Of a DNA stretch of 64,000 nt, positions 37,398 through 46,391 are shown piece after piece. Below the pieces are notes generated by a model that ran no database searches, was not told where the DNA came from, and was given only the letters and a program-made list of their open reading frames with translations. The DNA is from Saccharothrix deserti. Lineage in GTDB: Bacteria > Actinomycetota > Actinomycetes > Mycobacteriales > Pseudonocardiaceae. Position numbers and translations under genes: made by a program. The DNA is taken from positions 1 through 64,000 of the forward strand of contig NZ_VKAB01000042.1 in the NCBI RefSeq assembly GCF_009769385.1, in the 5' to 3' direction. The number at the start of each line of letters is the position of its first letter. Within the stretch, counting starts at the first letter, position 1.

Positions 37398-38231
37398 TCA
37401 CCCGGTCCGCGCGCGGAGCCAGTCCAGAGCGGATGCGGCCGAGGTGAGGACCGAGATGTGGCCGTCCTGTTCGGACACGCGCAGCTCGGCCGTTGGACAC
37501 CGGCGTGCCAGCCACTCGCCGTGCGAGCTGGGCACGACGCGGTCGCGTCCACCGTGCAGGAGCAGCACCGGCGCGGTCACGTCGGCGGGGTCGAAGCCCC
37601 ACGGGTTGACGTAGGCGAGATCGTCGTCGATCAGGGCACCGGGCCCGGCCTTCACGGCAGGCCCTACGACGTCGTCGAACCACGACCAGTCGCCGGAGAG
37701 TGCGGCCAGGTCCGCCGGGGTGAACTCCGGGTCGTACACGACGTCCGACGCCTCGAACCGCTCCTTCACCGCACGGCCCGCTGCCGCCGCCCGCAACGAC
37801 GCCACCCCGGACGCCGCCATCCCCGCGAACCAGTCGAGCCCGTCCGCGCCGTACGGGGCGAGCCCGGCCGCGCTCACCACGGCGAGGACCCGTTCCGGCA
37901 GCAGTGCGCCGCACGCGAGAGCGTGCGGCCCGCCACCGGAGTGCCCGAACACCGCGAACCGGTCGATGCCCAGGGCGTCGGCGACGGCGGAGGCGCACGT
38001 GGCGGCGGACGCGACATCCCGATCGGGGTGCGGCGTCGACCCGCCGTAACCGGGGCGGTCGTAGGACACCCACCGGATGCCGAGCCGTGCGGCGTCGGGG
38101 AAGAGCGGGGTCGGGGGTGCACCGGTGTTCGGCGTGCCGTGGTGCCAGAAGACCGCCAGATCGCCCACGCCCGAGTCGTACGCGTGCAGCGTGCGGCCGT
38201 CGTCCAACTCGACATCGATCTCCGCTACCAC
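37398..38231 (-). CDS. Alpha/beta-fold hydrolase
   Basis: The protein has 277 residues. The oxyanion region is VFWHHGTPNTGAPPTPLF, followed by WVSYDRPGYGGS. The nucleophile elbow is FAVFGHSGGGPHALACGAL, the acid region VLLLHGGRDRVVP, and the catalytic His lies in EQDGHISV. A cap domain occupies about residues 130-200. It resembles the TAP/epoxide-hydrolase-like esterases that are common in actinobacteria. The substrate is unknown. No signal peptide is present. Confidence 0.9.
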   Translation of the reverse strand: MVAEIDVELDDGRTLHAYDSGVGDLAVFWHHGTPNTGAPPTPLFPDAARLGIRWVSYDRPGYGGSTPHPDRDVASAATCASAVADALGIDRFAVFGHSGGGPHALACGALLPERVLAVVSAAGLAPYGADGLDWFAGMAASGVASLRAAAAGRAVKERFEASDVVYDPEFTPADLAALSGDWSWFDDVVGPAVKAGPGALIDDDLAYVNPWGFDPADVTAPVLLLHGGRDRVVPSSHGEWLARRCPTAELRVSEQDGHISVLTSAASALDWLRARTG

Positions 38232-38340
38232 CAGCGGAGCGTAACAGCAGCCTCCCGCAGTTCACCTGATCGAGATCGTGGTGACCGGAGAGGGCCTCAC
38301 GTGCTGTGACGTCCTGCGGGAACGCGGGCGGAGTGGGACA

Positions 38341-39027
38341 GTGCCTGGCGTGGCGGATCGGTCGGTCGTGGCGTGGATGCTCGTGGCCTTTGTGGTCGCG
38401 TTCGTCGTCACGCGGCTGGTGACGCGGATGATCCGAGCCGGGCGCGGGCCGTTCCGGGACATCAGCGCCGGCGGGGTCCACGTGCACCACCAGGTGTTCG
38501 GCATCTTCCTGCTCCTGGGCACCGGCGCCATCTCCCTGGTGTTCCGCCCGGCGGACGGCTGGGCCGACGCCACCGCGGTCGGGTTCGGGATCGGGGCGGC
38601 GCTGACGCTGGACGAGTTCGCGCTGTGGCTGCGGCTGGACGACGTGTACTGGGGGCCGGAGGGACGGCGGTCGGTGGACGCCGTGCTGGTCACCGTCGTC
38701 GTCGGGCTGCTGCTGCTCGCCGGGTTCTCGCCGTTCGACGACGACCCCGACGACGGCAGCCTCGCCGCGGTGCTGGTGGTGGCGGTGAACCTGGTGTTCG
38801 CCGTGATCGCGATCCTGAAAGGACGGACGCTGCTGGGCATCTGCGGGCTGTTCGTGCCGCTGCTGGCCCTGTTCGCCACGTGCCGCGTCGCCCGCCCGGG
38901 ATCACCGTGGGCCCGCCGCTGGTACCGACCGGGCTCGCGACGGCTGGCCAAGGCGCTGCGGAGGTTCCCACCGGGCCGCCGCAACCGGTGGGACCCGCTG
39001 GTCGACCTGTTCACCGGATCGCGCTGA
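38341..39027 (+). CDS. Polytopic membrane protein of unknown function
   Basis: The protein has 228 residues from the GTG at 38341, which is preceded by GAGTGGG; longer in-frame starts exist upstream. About six hydrophobic segments are visible, near residues 9-25, 51-67, 77-95, 112-128, 140-160 and 165-180. A His-rich loop (GGVHVHHQVFG) precedes the second segment, and the third ends in LDEFALWLRLDDVYW. The C-terminus is strongly basic (RRLAKALRRFPPGRRNR) and probably cytoplasmic. I do not recognise a characterised family. The His and Asp residues could bind metal, but that is speculation. Confidence 0.75.
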   Translation: MPGVADRSVVAWMLVAFVVAFVVTRLVTRMIRAGRGPFRDISAGGVHVHHQVFGIFLLLGTGAISLVFRPADGWADATAVGFGIGAALTLDEFALWLRLDDVYWGPEGRRSVDAVLVTVVVGLLLLAGFSPFDDDPDDGSLAAVLVVAVNLVFAVIAILKGRTLLGICGLFVPLLALFATCRVARPGSPWARRWYRPGSRRLAKALRRFPPGRRNRWDPLVDLFTGSR

Positions 39028-39135
39028 AACCGCCCGCCGGACGTCGTTCCGCCGGCACACCGCGGCCCCGTGGCCGAAGATCGCGAAGTTCTCGTCGAGG
39101 AACTGCCGCAGATGGCGCGGAGCGTGCCCGATCTG

Positions 39136-39163
39136 GTCTTCCCCGCGCGAGCGGGGGTGGTCC
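39136..39163. CRISPR. Solitary type I-E-like CRISPR repeat at the breakpoint of a broken kinase gene
   Basis: This 28-base unit starts GTCTTCCCCGCGCGAGCG and ends GGGGTGGTCC. The central CCCCGC and GCGGGG arms form the stem typical of actinobacterial type I-E repeats. No copy is found one array period to either side. Protein homology to the histidine kinase stops exactly where the repeat begins, so it marks a rearrangement junction. A related degenerate unit is at 28432. Confidence 0.45.
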
Positions 39164-40177
39164 CAACGGTGATGACGTCCACGCGTTGCGCCCGCGCGTG
39201 TCCGCCCACGTTGGACAGGGTCTCCTGGGCGGCGCGCAGGACGGTCACCTCGACCTCCGAGTGCAGCGGCTGGGGTGTTCCGGTCACCGTGAAGGTGGCG
39301 GGGACGCCGTACTGCTCCCGCCACGTCGCCACGGCCTGCCTCACGGCGTCACCCAGGCGGGCGTCCTGGAGCGGTCCGGGGCGCAGCGCCTCGATCGAGC
39401 GGCGGACCTCCACCAGGCTGGTGCGCGCCAGGCCGCCGGCGATCTCCAGCCGGGAACGCGCCGGACCGGGTGGGAGGGCGCGCTCGTCGATCGCCTCCAG
39501 CTGCGTGACGATCGCGGTCAGCCCCTGGGCGACGGTGTCGTGGATCTCCCGGGCCAGCCGCGCGCGTTCCCCGGCGACTCCGGTGGCCCTGGCCTGCTCG
39601 ACCAGGAGCCCTTGCAGCCGGGCGTTCTCCGCGGCCACGGCGACCAGTTCGGCGTTGGTCTCCCGGCGCCGGATCGCCTCCCGTTCCATCGCCCTGATCA
39701 TGCCGCCGACCAGCGCGGCCAGCGACGTGCTCAGGGCGAGGTTGAGCAGCAACCGGCGCGGGTCCGTCCGAGGACCATCAGCCACGGGATGTTCGCCGCG
39801 ACCACGCCGGCGTACGCGGGCCACCCCGGCAGCGCGACGAACGCGAGCACGTAGCACATGGGGACGAACAGCTGGAACGCTTCGCCGCGCAGCACCAGGA
39901 CGGAGGTGAACGCGAGCAGGCCGACGAAGTACCCGACCATCGGCCACACTCAGCGGTCCCACCACTGCGGGTGCGCCACCACGAACCACCAGTGCCACAC
40001 CGCGAGACCCCCGGCGACCCCGGTCACCGCGTGCAACGCCGAGATCCCCCACAGCGTGACCGCCGACATCGGCTCCCAGACGCCGCCCACCGCCAAGCCG
40101 ACGGTGATGCGCGATCGCCGCAGGTCGGCAGCCCGTTGGCGCCGAACAGTTCACTCGCGACCTGCTCGCTTGGACAT
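39164..40177 (-). pseudogene. Broken NarL-type sensor histidine kinase
   Basis: The intact middle encodes HisKA_3 (GERARLAREIHDTVAQGLTA) and the start of the ATPase domain (VTVLRAAQETLSNVGGHARA). The ATPase part is cut off at 39164 next to the CRISPR-like repeat, so the N, G1 and G2 boxes are mostly missing. The membrane region shows LWGISALHAVTGVAGGLAVW, an in-frame TGA near 39950, then VGYFVGLLAFTSVLVLRGE and a frameshift near 39768 before RRLLLNLALS. No response regulator is adjacent. Two disruptions and a missing end make it inactive. Confidence 0.85.
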
Positions 40178-40208
40178 CCGTGGCACGGTGATCCTTTCGT
40201 GGGGTTGT

Positions 40209-40238
40209 CGGCCGCTTCCGCCGTGGCGGAAGCGGCCG
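40209..40238 (-). terminator. Hairpin downstream of the binding-protein gene
   Basis: A 14-bp perfect stem (40209-40222 with 40225-40238) leaves a minimal loop. It lies 33 bases beyond the stop of the ABC binding-protein gene on the minus strand. Confidence 0.7.
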
Positions 40239-40270
40239 TTCGAGGAGATGTCAAGGTGTGTTGCGGAGGG

Positions 40271-41410
40271 TCAGGCTCCGGGGTGCAGGCCGAGCCAGCC
40301 GGGCGTCGGGTCACCCTTGACCTCGCCGAAGTACAGGGCGAAGGTCTGCTTCAGCCGCTCGACCCGGGCACGGTCCTCCATGAACCGGGGGAAACCGTCC
40401 ACGTTGGCGTTCGGGTACTCCCAGATCGGCTTCAGGCCCGTCGGCGGGGCGACGTCCGTGCGCACCGACCAGTTGTTGGAGGTCTGGCGTTCGGTGGACA
40501 GCTGCCAGTTCAGGTAGAGCTTGGCCGCTGTCGGGTTGGCGGCCTGCCTGAGGATCGCGATCCGCTGGCCCCACGCCATGAACGAATGTCCGTCGGCCAT
40601 CCCCATGCGGACCGGGCCGGTGCTGGTCGGGTTGCCGCCCGTGCCGACACCGATGATCGCCTCCTTGTTGTTGATCGCGGTGCCGGGCGAGAAGGAGCCA
40701 CGGGCGAACTTCGGTTGCTGGGCGGCGAGGCCGGCGACCCAGTCCCAGCCGTAGGTCTCGGCGTAGAGGGCGTAGAGGTAGAGCACCGCGTCGTCGTCGT
40801 GCGGGTAGGACGAGGCGATGGCGCCCTTCCAGCGCGGGTCGACCAGGTCCAGCGGCGTCTGCGGCGCGTTGGTCCCAGCCGCCGCCACGTCGTACAGGTA
40901 GCTGAAGGCGATGACCATTCCGGCCACCCAGGCGCCGTCGGGGTCCTTGAACTTCCTGTGGAGCTTGCCGAATCCGGCGGGCTTGTAGTGCAGCAGCCGC
41001 CCCTCGCGCTTCCAGCGGGTGAAGTCGTGCAGCGTCTGCAACTGCACGACATCGGGGACCAGGGTGTTGGTCGCCAACTGGTTGTCCACGCGGACGTCGT
41101 GGTACTTGCTGTAGTCCACGATGAGATTGAGGTCGATCTCCGGGAACCGCTGGCGGAAGGCCGCTCGGGCACCCGCGCCGCTCCCCGAGTTGGCGAGGTC
41201 CCCGCCCGCGTAGATCACGAGCTTGCCGCCCTCGGCGAGGGCGTCCCGGTACAACTCGTCGAGGGTCCTGGTCTCCTCGGCGCCGAAGTCGTGCTGAGTG
41301 TCGGCGGGGGCGGCTGCGGCCATGGAGGCGGTGGCACCGAGCGTGCCGATGCCGAGCGCTGCGCCCGCTCCGGCGGCGAGGAAGCGCCGCCGACTGGGAA
41401 GGCTGGTCAC
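40271..41410 (-). CDS. Tat-exported ABC transporter substrate-binding protein (iron/thiamine type)
   Basis: The 379-residue protein starts at a GTG with AAGGG upstream. A Tat signal is present (SRRRFLAAGAGAALGIGTL), followed by an Ala-rich cleavage site. The mature domain has family 1 binding-protein features: EGGKLVIYAGGDLANSGSGA, FRQRFPEIDLNLIVDYSKYH, VDPRWKGAIASSYPHDDDAV. It resembles AfuA-type iron or small-ligand receptors. No permease or ATPase gene is adjacent, and no lipobox Cys is seen, so it is an orphan secreted receptor. Residues 350-379 end in a normal C-terminus. Confidence 0.88.
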   Translation of the reverse strand: MTSLPSRRRFLAAGAGAALGIGTLGATASMAAAAPADTQHDFGAEETRTLDELYRDALAEGGKLVIYAGGDLANSGSGAGARAAFRQRFPEIDLNLIVDYSKYHDVRVDNQLATNTLVPDVVQLQTLHDFTRWKREGRLLHYKPAGFGKLHRKFKDPDGAWVAGMVIAFSYLYDVAAAGTNAPQTPLDLVDPRWKGAIASSYPHDDDAVLYLYALYAETYGWDWVAGLAAQQPKFARGSFSPGTAINNKEAIIGVGTGGNPTSTGPVRMGMADGHSFMAWGQRIAILRQAANPTAAKLYLNWQLSTERQTSNNWSVRTDVAPPTGLKPIWEYPNANVDGFPRFMEDRARVERLKQTFALYFGEVKGDPTPGWLGLHPGA

Positions 41411-41537
41411 TGGGGCAACCCTTTCTGAGTGGGAAGGGGGTGTCGAAGCCGGGATCGAGAACGGTCGATCGACCGTGCTCGTCACGGCTCCTGTCAGCAG
41501 GAAGGGGAATGCGGGCTCGGCGGAAGCCCAGCAATCC

Positions 41538-41568
41538 ACCTGACGCAACAGTATCTGTCTCGTCAGGT
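41538..41568. promoter_or_regulatory. Operator-like inverted repeat upstream of the binding-protein gene
   Basis: ACCTGACG (41538-41545) and CGTCAGGT (41561-41568) form a perfect eight-base inverted repeat with a 15-base spacer, about 130 bases before the binding-protein start. The spacing resembles TetR-type operators. No regulator gene is adjacent. Confidence 0.4.
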
Positions 41569-41931
41569 ATCTGCCGACCCCAGTGTGATGTGATTCTCTT
41601 GCTCCAGCAGGCGAGTTCGCGGATGAAGAGGCGTTCGGCGGCTGGTCAGGGGACATCGATAGGCGTAGCCGTGACCCCGGTGTTCGGGCAGGACGCCGAT
41701 GAAGCCGATACACGGGCCGTGGGGGGCGTGGGCCGGGATGTGGATGTCCCTGTCGGCGCGGTTCGCCGAGAGCATCGAGTGGTGGCGCGGCGCGCACCCG
41801 GACGTGCTCGACGACGCGGACGTCGCACGTCTTGTCCCAGCGGTCGAGCGGCACATCACCGAGGCCGAACCGGCCTTCTCCCGGCTGCTCAATTGGTCCG
41901 ATCAACGGATCGGGTCAGTCTGTCAGAGCGC
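41569..41931 (-). other. Decayed stretch with a GNAT acetyltransferase-like fragment
   Basis: No intact gene is seen in this 363-base stretch. On the minus strand, near 41650-41720, one frame reads IGFIGVLPEHRGHGYAYR, the acetyl-CoA loop pattern of GNAT acetyltransferases. The sequence on either side does not continue the fold. It is best read as a remnant. Confidence 0.35.
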
Positions 41932-42972
41932 TCAGATCGTCGCCGCGTCGATCACGAACCGGTAGCGCACGTCGCTGCTGAGCACCCGCTCGTACGCCTC
42001 GTTGATCTCGGAGGCGGTGATCAGCTCGATCTCCGCGCCGATCCCGTGCTCCGCGCAGAAGTCGAGCATCTCCTGGGTCTCGCGGATGCCGCCGATGCCG
42101 GAGCCGGCGAGGGTCTTGCGGCCGGCCAGCAGCGAGAACAGGTTGAGACTGACCGGCTCCTCGGGGGCGCCGACGTTCACCAGGGCGCCGTCCGTCTTGA
42201 GCAGGGAAAGGTAGGAGTCCAGGCCCAGCGGGGCCGACACCGTGGAGAGGATGAGGTCGAAGGTGCCGCTCAGCTCCTGGAAGGTCTTCGGGTCGCTGGT
42301 GGCGTAGTAGTGGTCGGCGCCCAGCTTCAGGCCGTCGTCCTGCTTGCGCAGGGACTGGGAGAGGACCGTGACCTCCGCGCCGAGGGCGTGTGCGAGCTGG
42401 ACACCCATGTGGCCGAGGCCGCCCATACCGACGACGGCGACCTTCTTGCCGGGGCCCGCGTTCCAGTGGCGCAGCGGGGAGTACGTGGTGATGCCGGCGC
42501 ACAGCAGCGGCGCGGCGACGTCCAGGGACAGGCCGTCGGGGATGCGGACGACGTAGTTCTCGTCGACGACGATCTTCTCGGCGTAGCCGCCGTATGTGGG
42601 CTCGCCGTCCTTGTCGAGGGCGTTGTACGTGGGCACCATGCCGCCCGTGCAGTACTGCTCCAGACCCGCCTTGCAGTTCTCGCACTCGCGGCAGGAGTCG
42701 ACCAGGCAGCCGACGCCCACGCGGTCGCCGACCTTGTACTTCGTGACACCGGGGCCGACCTCGGAGACGACACCGGCGATCTCGTGGCCGGGGACCATCG
42801 GGAAGACGGCCTCGCCCCAGCCCTCGCGGACCTGGTGGATGTCGGAGTGACAGATGCCCGCGAACTTGATGTCGATCAGCACGTCGAACTCGCGGACCGC
42901 GCGGCGCTCGATGGTGGTGCGCTCCAAGGGGGCCTTGGCGGCGGAAGCGGCGTATGCGGCAACAGCGGTCAT
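41932..42972 (-). CDS. Zinc-dependent NAD(P) alcohol dehydrogenase (cinnamyl/YahK type)
   Basis: The protein has 346 residues from the ATG at 42972, with GAGGAG upstream. Catalytic-zinc ligands are in FAGICHSDIH and GHEIAGVVSEVG. The structural zinc site has four Cys in GCLVDSCRECENCKAGLEQY and the following C. The cofactor motif is VAVVGMGGLGHMGVQLAHAL. It reduces aldehydes or oxidises alcohols. It is divergent from an MmyB-type regulator across a perfect inverted repeat, the usual arrangement for autoregulated dehydrogenase loci in streptomycetes. Confidence 0.95.
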   Translation of the reverse strand: MTAVAAYAASAAKAPLERTTIERRAVREFDVLIDIKFAGICHSDIHQVREGWGEAVFPMVPGHEIAGVVSEVGPGVTKYKVGDRVGVGCLVDSCRECENCKAGLEQYCTGGMVPTYNALDKDGEPTYGGYAEKIVVDENYVVRIPDGLSLDVAAPLLCAGITTYSPLRHWNAGPGKKVAVVGMGGLGHMGVQLAHALGAEVTVLSQSLRKQDDGLKLGADHYYATSDPKTFQELSGTFDLILSTVSAPLGLDSYLSLLKTDGALVNVGAPEEPVSLNLFSLLAGRKTLAGSGIGGIRETQEMLDFCAEHGIGAEIELITASEINEAYERVLSSDVRYRFVIDAATI

Positions 42973-43094
42973 GAAGGGGTTCTCCTCGGAAAGGGTGTGT
43001 GCCCGGCTGCCTTCTGTCCATCCGTCCGGGCACGTTGCACAGCTTGCCGCGCGGATCACCGTCCACCCAGGTCACGGCTTTGCGTACGTCCACT

Positions 43095-43135
43095 GGTCCT
43101 ACTACTGGCGGGGACAGGGTGCTGGGCGTAGGACC
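43095..43135. promoter_or_regulatory. Inverted repeat between the dehydrogenase and its divergent regulator
   Basis: GGTCCTAC (43095-43102) and GTAGGACC (43128-43135) are perfect inverse copies with a 25-base spacer. They lie just before the regulator start and within the divergent promoter. They are a good candidate operator for the MmyB-type regulator. Confidence 0.55.
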
Positions 43136-43150
43136 GTTGATACTGGAGAT

Positions 43151-44062
43151 ATGGACGAACCGGTGGAGGAACAGCCCGGCGGCGGCTCACCGGACCGGCG
43201 CGCCGAGCTCAGCGAGTTCCTGCGCACCCGGCGGGCCCGGCTGAAGCCCGAGGACGTGGGGCTGCCGGACTTCGGGCGGCACCGCAGGGTGCCCGGGCTG
43301 CGCCGGGAGGAGCTGGCGCAGCTGGCGGGCGTCTCGGTGGCGTACTACACGCGGCTGGAGCAGGGCAACGGGCACAACGTCTCGGCGGAGGTCCTCGACT
43401 CCATCGCCCGCGCGCTGAGGCTGACCGACGCCGAGCACACGCACCTCACCCGCCTGGCCAAGCCCAAGCAGCACAAGAAGAAGCCGGCCGCGCGGACCGA
43501 GCAGGTGCGCGGGTCGGTACGGCAGCTGCTGGACTTGATCGAGGTCCCGGCGTACGTCTTGGGGCGCCGGTCGGACATCCTCGCCTGGAACCGGATGGCG
43601 GCGGCGCTCTTCGGGGACTGGTCGGAGCTGCCGCCGCAGGAGCGGAACTGGGCCCGGATGGTGTTCTTGAAGCCGGAGTACCGGGAGATGTTCATGCCGT
43701 GGGAGCAGAAGGCCACCGACATGGTGGCCTATCTACGCATGGACGCCGGTTGCCACCCCGACGACCCCCGCCTGTCCGCCCTCGTCGGGGAACTCTCCGT
43801 CAAGAGCGAGGAGTTCAGACGCCTGTGGGCCACCCACGACGTCAAGGAGAAGAACTACGGCGTCAAACAGCTGCGCCACCCGCTGGTCGGCGACCTGACC
43901 CTGAACTTCGAGACGTTCCCCCTCGCCGACGGCACGGAGCAGCTCCTCATCACCTACCACGCCGAACCGGGCTCCCCCTCCGCCGAGGCCCTGCGCCTGC
44001 TGGCGAGCTGGGGGGCGGACGCGACGCGGGCGGGCAAGGGGTCGGCAGCCCCTCAGGTGTGA
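43151..44062 (+). CDS. XRE-family regulator with MmyB-like ligand-binding domain
   Basis: The protein has 303 residues; TGGAG lies just before the ATG. The N-terminal HTH includes ELSEFLRTRRARLKPEDVGL, VPGLRREELAQLAGVSVAYY and TRLEQGNGHNVSAEVLDSIA. The C-terminal MmyB domain has VPAYVLGRRSDILAWNRMAA, MFMPWEQKATDMVAYLR and KQLRHPLVGDLTLNFETF. MmyB domains bind fatty-acid-like ligands. The gene is divergent from the alcohol dehydrogenase and very likely controls it. Confidence 0.93.
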   Translation: MDEPVEEQPGGGSPDRRAELSEFLRTRRARLKPEDVGLPDFGRHRRVPGLRREELAQLAGVSVAYYTRLEQGNGHNVSAEVLDSIARALRLTDAEHTHLTRLAKPKQHKKKPAARTEQVRGSVRQLLDLIEVPAYVLGRRSDILAWNRMAAALFGDWSELPPQERNWARMVFLKPEYREMFMPWEQKATDMVAYLRMDAGCHPDDPRLSALVGELSVKSEEFRRLWATHDVKEKNYGVKQLRHPLVGDLTLNFETFPLADGTEQLLITYHAEPGSPSAEALRLLASWGADATRAGKGSAAPQV

Positions 44063-44165
44063 TCAGTCGCCGACGCCCAGGTCCTCCCGCATCAGCCGCC
44101 GCATCGCCGACAGCCGGGGCTTCTGGGCAGACGAATCCGTGGACGCCGCGGAACCCTCCGGGTCG
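44063..44165 (-). pseudogene. C-terminal remnant of an unidentified gene
   Basis: A minus-strand frame reads EGSAASTDSSAQKPRLSAMR followed by RLMREDLGVGD and a TGA. It has no start and no upstream continuation beyond about 34 residues. It looks like the tail of a protein from a lost gene. The family is not recognised. Confidence 0.3.
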
Positions 44166-44180
44166 GTTGTACCGCGTCCG

Positions 44181-45099
44181 TTACCGCACTTTCAGGACGG
44201 TCTTACCCAGAGCGTGGCCGGCTTCGACCGCGGCAAGAGCCGTCGCTGCCTCAGCGAAGGGCACGGCCTTTGTGACGTGGGGGTCGAGCGCACTGGATTC
44301 GACGAGTCCAGCGAGGGGGGGAGAGCACCTCCCCGCTCTGCACCACTTGGAAGTAGCCACCGCCGAGTTCGGACGCTGTCGTCGGATCTACAGCGGTAAT
44401 GATCCTGGACTTGTCCCCGACGAGACCCGCGACGGCGTACAGGGCCTCGCCGCCGACCAGATCGAAGATGGCGTCCACGCCGTTCGGGGCGACCGCGGCA
44501 ACCCGGTCGGCCACTCCTTCTCCGTAGGCGACGTGGGTGGCTCCGAGGGAGGAAACGAACTCCGCCTTACCCGGGCCGGCGGTGCCGACCACGGTGACGC
44601 CCCGGCCGCGGGCGATCTATACGGCGGCAACACCGATACCACCACCGGCCCCGTTCACCAGCAGGGTGGCATCGGGCTTGAGGTTCAGTCGGCCTGTGCC
44701 CTGGTGGGCGGTGGCCGCCGACACCGACAGGCTCGCGGCGTCCGTGAACGACACGGCGGCCGGCTTGTGTGCTGCGGCCTGGGCCGGCAGCAGCGCGTAT
44801 TCGGCGTAGCCGCCGACCAACGGCAGAGCCCCGAAGACCTCGTCTCCGATCCCGACCCCCTCGACCCCGTCGCCGATCTCTTCGACGACACCGGAGACCT
44901 CCGTACCCAAGACTGCCGGGAGCGTCAGAGGAAGAACCTCCCGCAGGCAACCGGCGCGCAGCTTCCAGTCCACCGGGTTCACCCCGGCCGCGTGCACCGC
45001 GACCAGAAGCTGACCCGGTCCGGGAACGGGCCTGGGCAGGTCGACAAAGGTCTGCGTCTCGGGACCGCCGTACTCGGTGAAGACGTATGCCTTGGGCAT
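44181..45099 (-). pseudogene. Quinone oxidoreductase (MDR family) with a nonsense codon and a frameshift
   Basis: The N-terminal half is intact: MPKAYVFTEYGGPETQTFVD, HAAGVNPVDWKLRAG and LLVNGAGGGIGVAAV. Then a TAG at 44617-44619 interrupts the cofactor motif in frame. The sequence continues as IARGRGVTVVGTAGPGKAEF. A second lesion in a run of C residues near 44315 shifts the frame before ESSALDPHVTKAVPFAEAAT, and the normal end LGKTVLKVR is followed by TAA. The TAG is explained by a single change from CAG. It was an NADPH:quinone reductase-like enzyme. Confidence 0.88.
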
Positions 45100-45230
45100 G
45101 GCTCCTCGTTCGCTCGATTTCGGAATATTCGAGTGGCTGGAAAGACGAGGGCTCGGTCGTTGTCCACGACGCGGTATCGCTGGGTGGGGCGAGGTGCAGG
45201 CCCCTCTCGGGAGCGGGGTGGGCCGGCCGG

Positions 45231-45911
45231 TCAGACGTTGAAGACGGCCTCGGAGCGGTCGCGGTTTTCGTGCAGGTCCCAGTACAGGGGGGCGATCTGC
45301 TCGGGCGTGGCCGTCGGGATGCCCTCCGGGCCGCCCCTGCCGATCCAGACGTTGATCGCCATGTGGGCGGCGTACACGCCGCTGCCTGTCAGCTCCTTGT
45401 TCAGGTTGATCACCCAGTTGCGCAGAGCGGCGCCGGCCGCGTTGACGTTGCCGAACATCGGCACCGGGTCCACGGAGCCACCGCCGGTGGTGAACAGCGG
45501 GGTCCCGGCGCCGGCCTCCCGCATGGCGGGCAGTACCGCCTGGGCGGCCGTGACGGCGCCGTAGAAGTTGTACTCGATCTGCGGCTGCAGGTTGTCCACC
45601 GTGACCTCCGACGGTGCGGCCGTGGTGAAGCCGGGCACCGGGGAATGTGGGGCCGGCGAGTACTCCAGTACGTCGATGCCGCCGAAGCGTGTGGCGGCAT
45701 CCTTGAGTGCCTGGGTGAGCGAGTCACGGTCGAGCACGTCCGCGGTGAACGCCGCGGCGGTGATGCCATCCCCCTTCAACTGGCCGACCAGGTCGTCGAG
45801 CTTGGTGCGGTTATGGGAGACAAGGGCGACGTCGAAGCCCCGGGTGCCGAACGTGCGGGCGATGGCCAGGCCCATACCGGGGCCGGCTCCGACGATGGCG
45901 ATGGTGGGCAC
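45231..45911 (-). CDS. Short-chain dehydrogenase/reductase-like protein lacking the YxxxK motif
   Basis: The protein has 226 residues. The cofactor motif is IAIVGAGPGMGLAIARTFG, followed by VALVSHNRTKLDDLVGQL and FTADVLDRDSL. Where classical SDRs have Tyr-xxx-Lys, it reads GNVNAAGAALRNWVINLNKE, with no Tyr or Lys in register. The Ser position is GGGSVDPVP. It may bind NAD(P) without classical catalysis, or use other residues. It is the last gene of an operon with an intradiol dioxygenase and a SnoaL-like protein, under a divergent TetR. Confidence 0.88.
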   Translation of the reverse strand: MPTIAIVGAGPGMGLAIARTFGTRGFDVALVSHNRTKLDDLVGQLKGDGITAAAFTADVLDRDSLTQALKDAATRFGGIDVLEYSPAPHSPVPGFTTAAPSEVTVDNLQPQIEYNFYGAVTAAQAVLPAMREAGAGTPLFTTGGGSVDPVPMFGNVNAAGAALRNWVINLNKELTGSGVYAAHMAINVWIGRGGPEGIPTATPEQIAPLYWDLHENRDRSEAVFNV

Positions 45912-45950
45912 GGCAATCCTTTCAACTTCGCTTGGGAACCAGGGGGTTTG

Positions 45951-46391
45951 TCAGCCGGCGGCTGGGGCGAGAAGTTCGTCGGCGATGCGCCTGGCGATCT
46001 TCCAGCGGCCGTCGTGCACCGTGTAGCGGTCGGTCACTTGGACGATGTGGCCCGCGTTCGCGGCCGGGTAGCGGGCCGGGCCTACACCGGCGGTGGGGCC
46101 GGCGTAGGCGGTCAGGCAGGAACTGCCGTGGGCGTAGGTGTCTGTGATGGTGTGGAAGGGCAGGTTGGTGACGAGGTGGCGCACGGTCAGCTCGGGTCCG
46201 GGACGGGCGTCGAGTGCCGCCTTGATCTCGGCGTGGCCGTGCAGTGCCCGGCCACGGACCTGGTAGACCGCGTCCGGGGTGAACAGCGCCAGGACCTCGT
46301 CGTACTCACGGCGGTCGTAGTGGTGGATGAACGCGGTGTTCAGTCGAGCCAGACTCCAGGCGACCGCGTCTTCGATGTTGCCGGTGGTCAT
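45951..46391 (-). CDS. SnoaL_4-type NTF2-fold protein of the dioxygenase operon
   Basis: The protein has 146 residues. It starts at an ATG whose A-T-G-A overlaps the dioxygenase stop. It has FIHHYDRREYDEVLALFTPD, YQVRGRALHGHAEIKAALD and RYTVHDGRWKIARRIADELL, typical of the SnoaL_4 branch that includes ring-hydroxylating beta-subunit-like proteins. It is translationally coupled to the dioxygenase and lies 39 bases before the SDR gene. It is unrelated in detail to the SnoaL-like proteins of the PKS cluster. Confidence 0.85.
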   Translation of the reverse strand: MTTGNIEDAVAWSLARLNTAFIHHYDRREYDEVLALFTPDAVYQVRGRALHGHAEIKAALDARPGPELTVRHLVTNLPFHTITDTYAHGSSCLTAYAGPTAGVGPARYPAANAGHIVQVTDRYTVHDGRWKIARRIADELLAPAAG

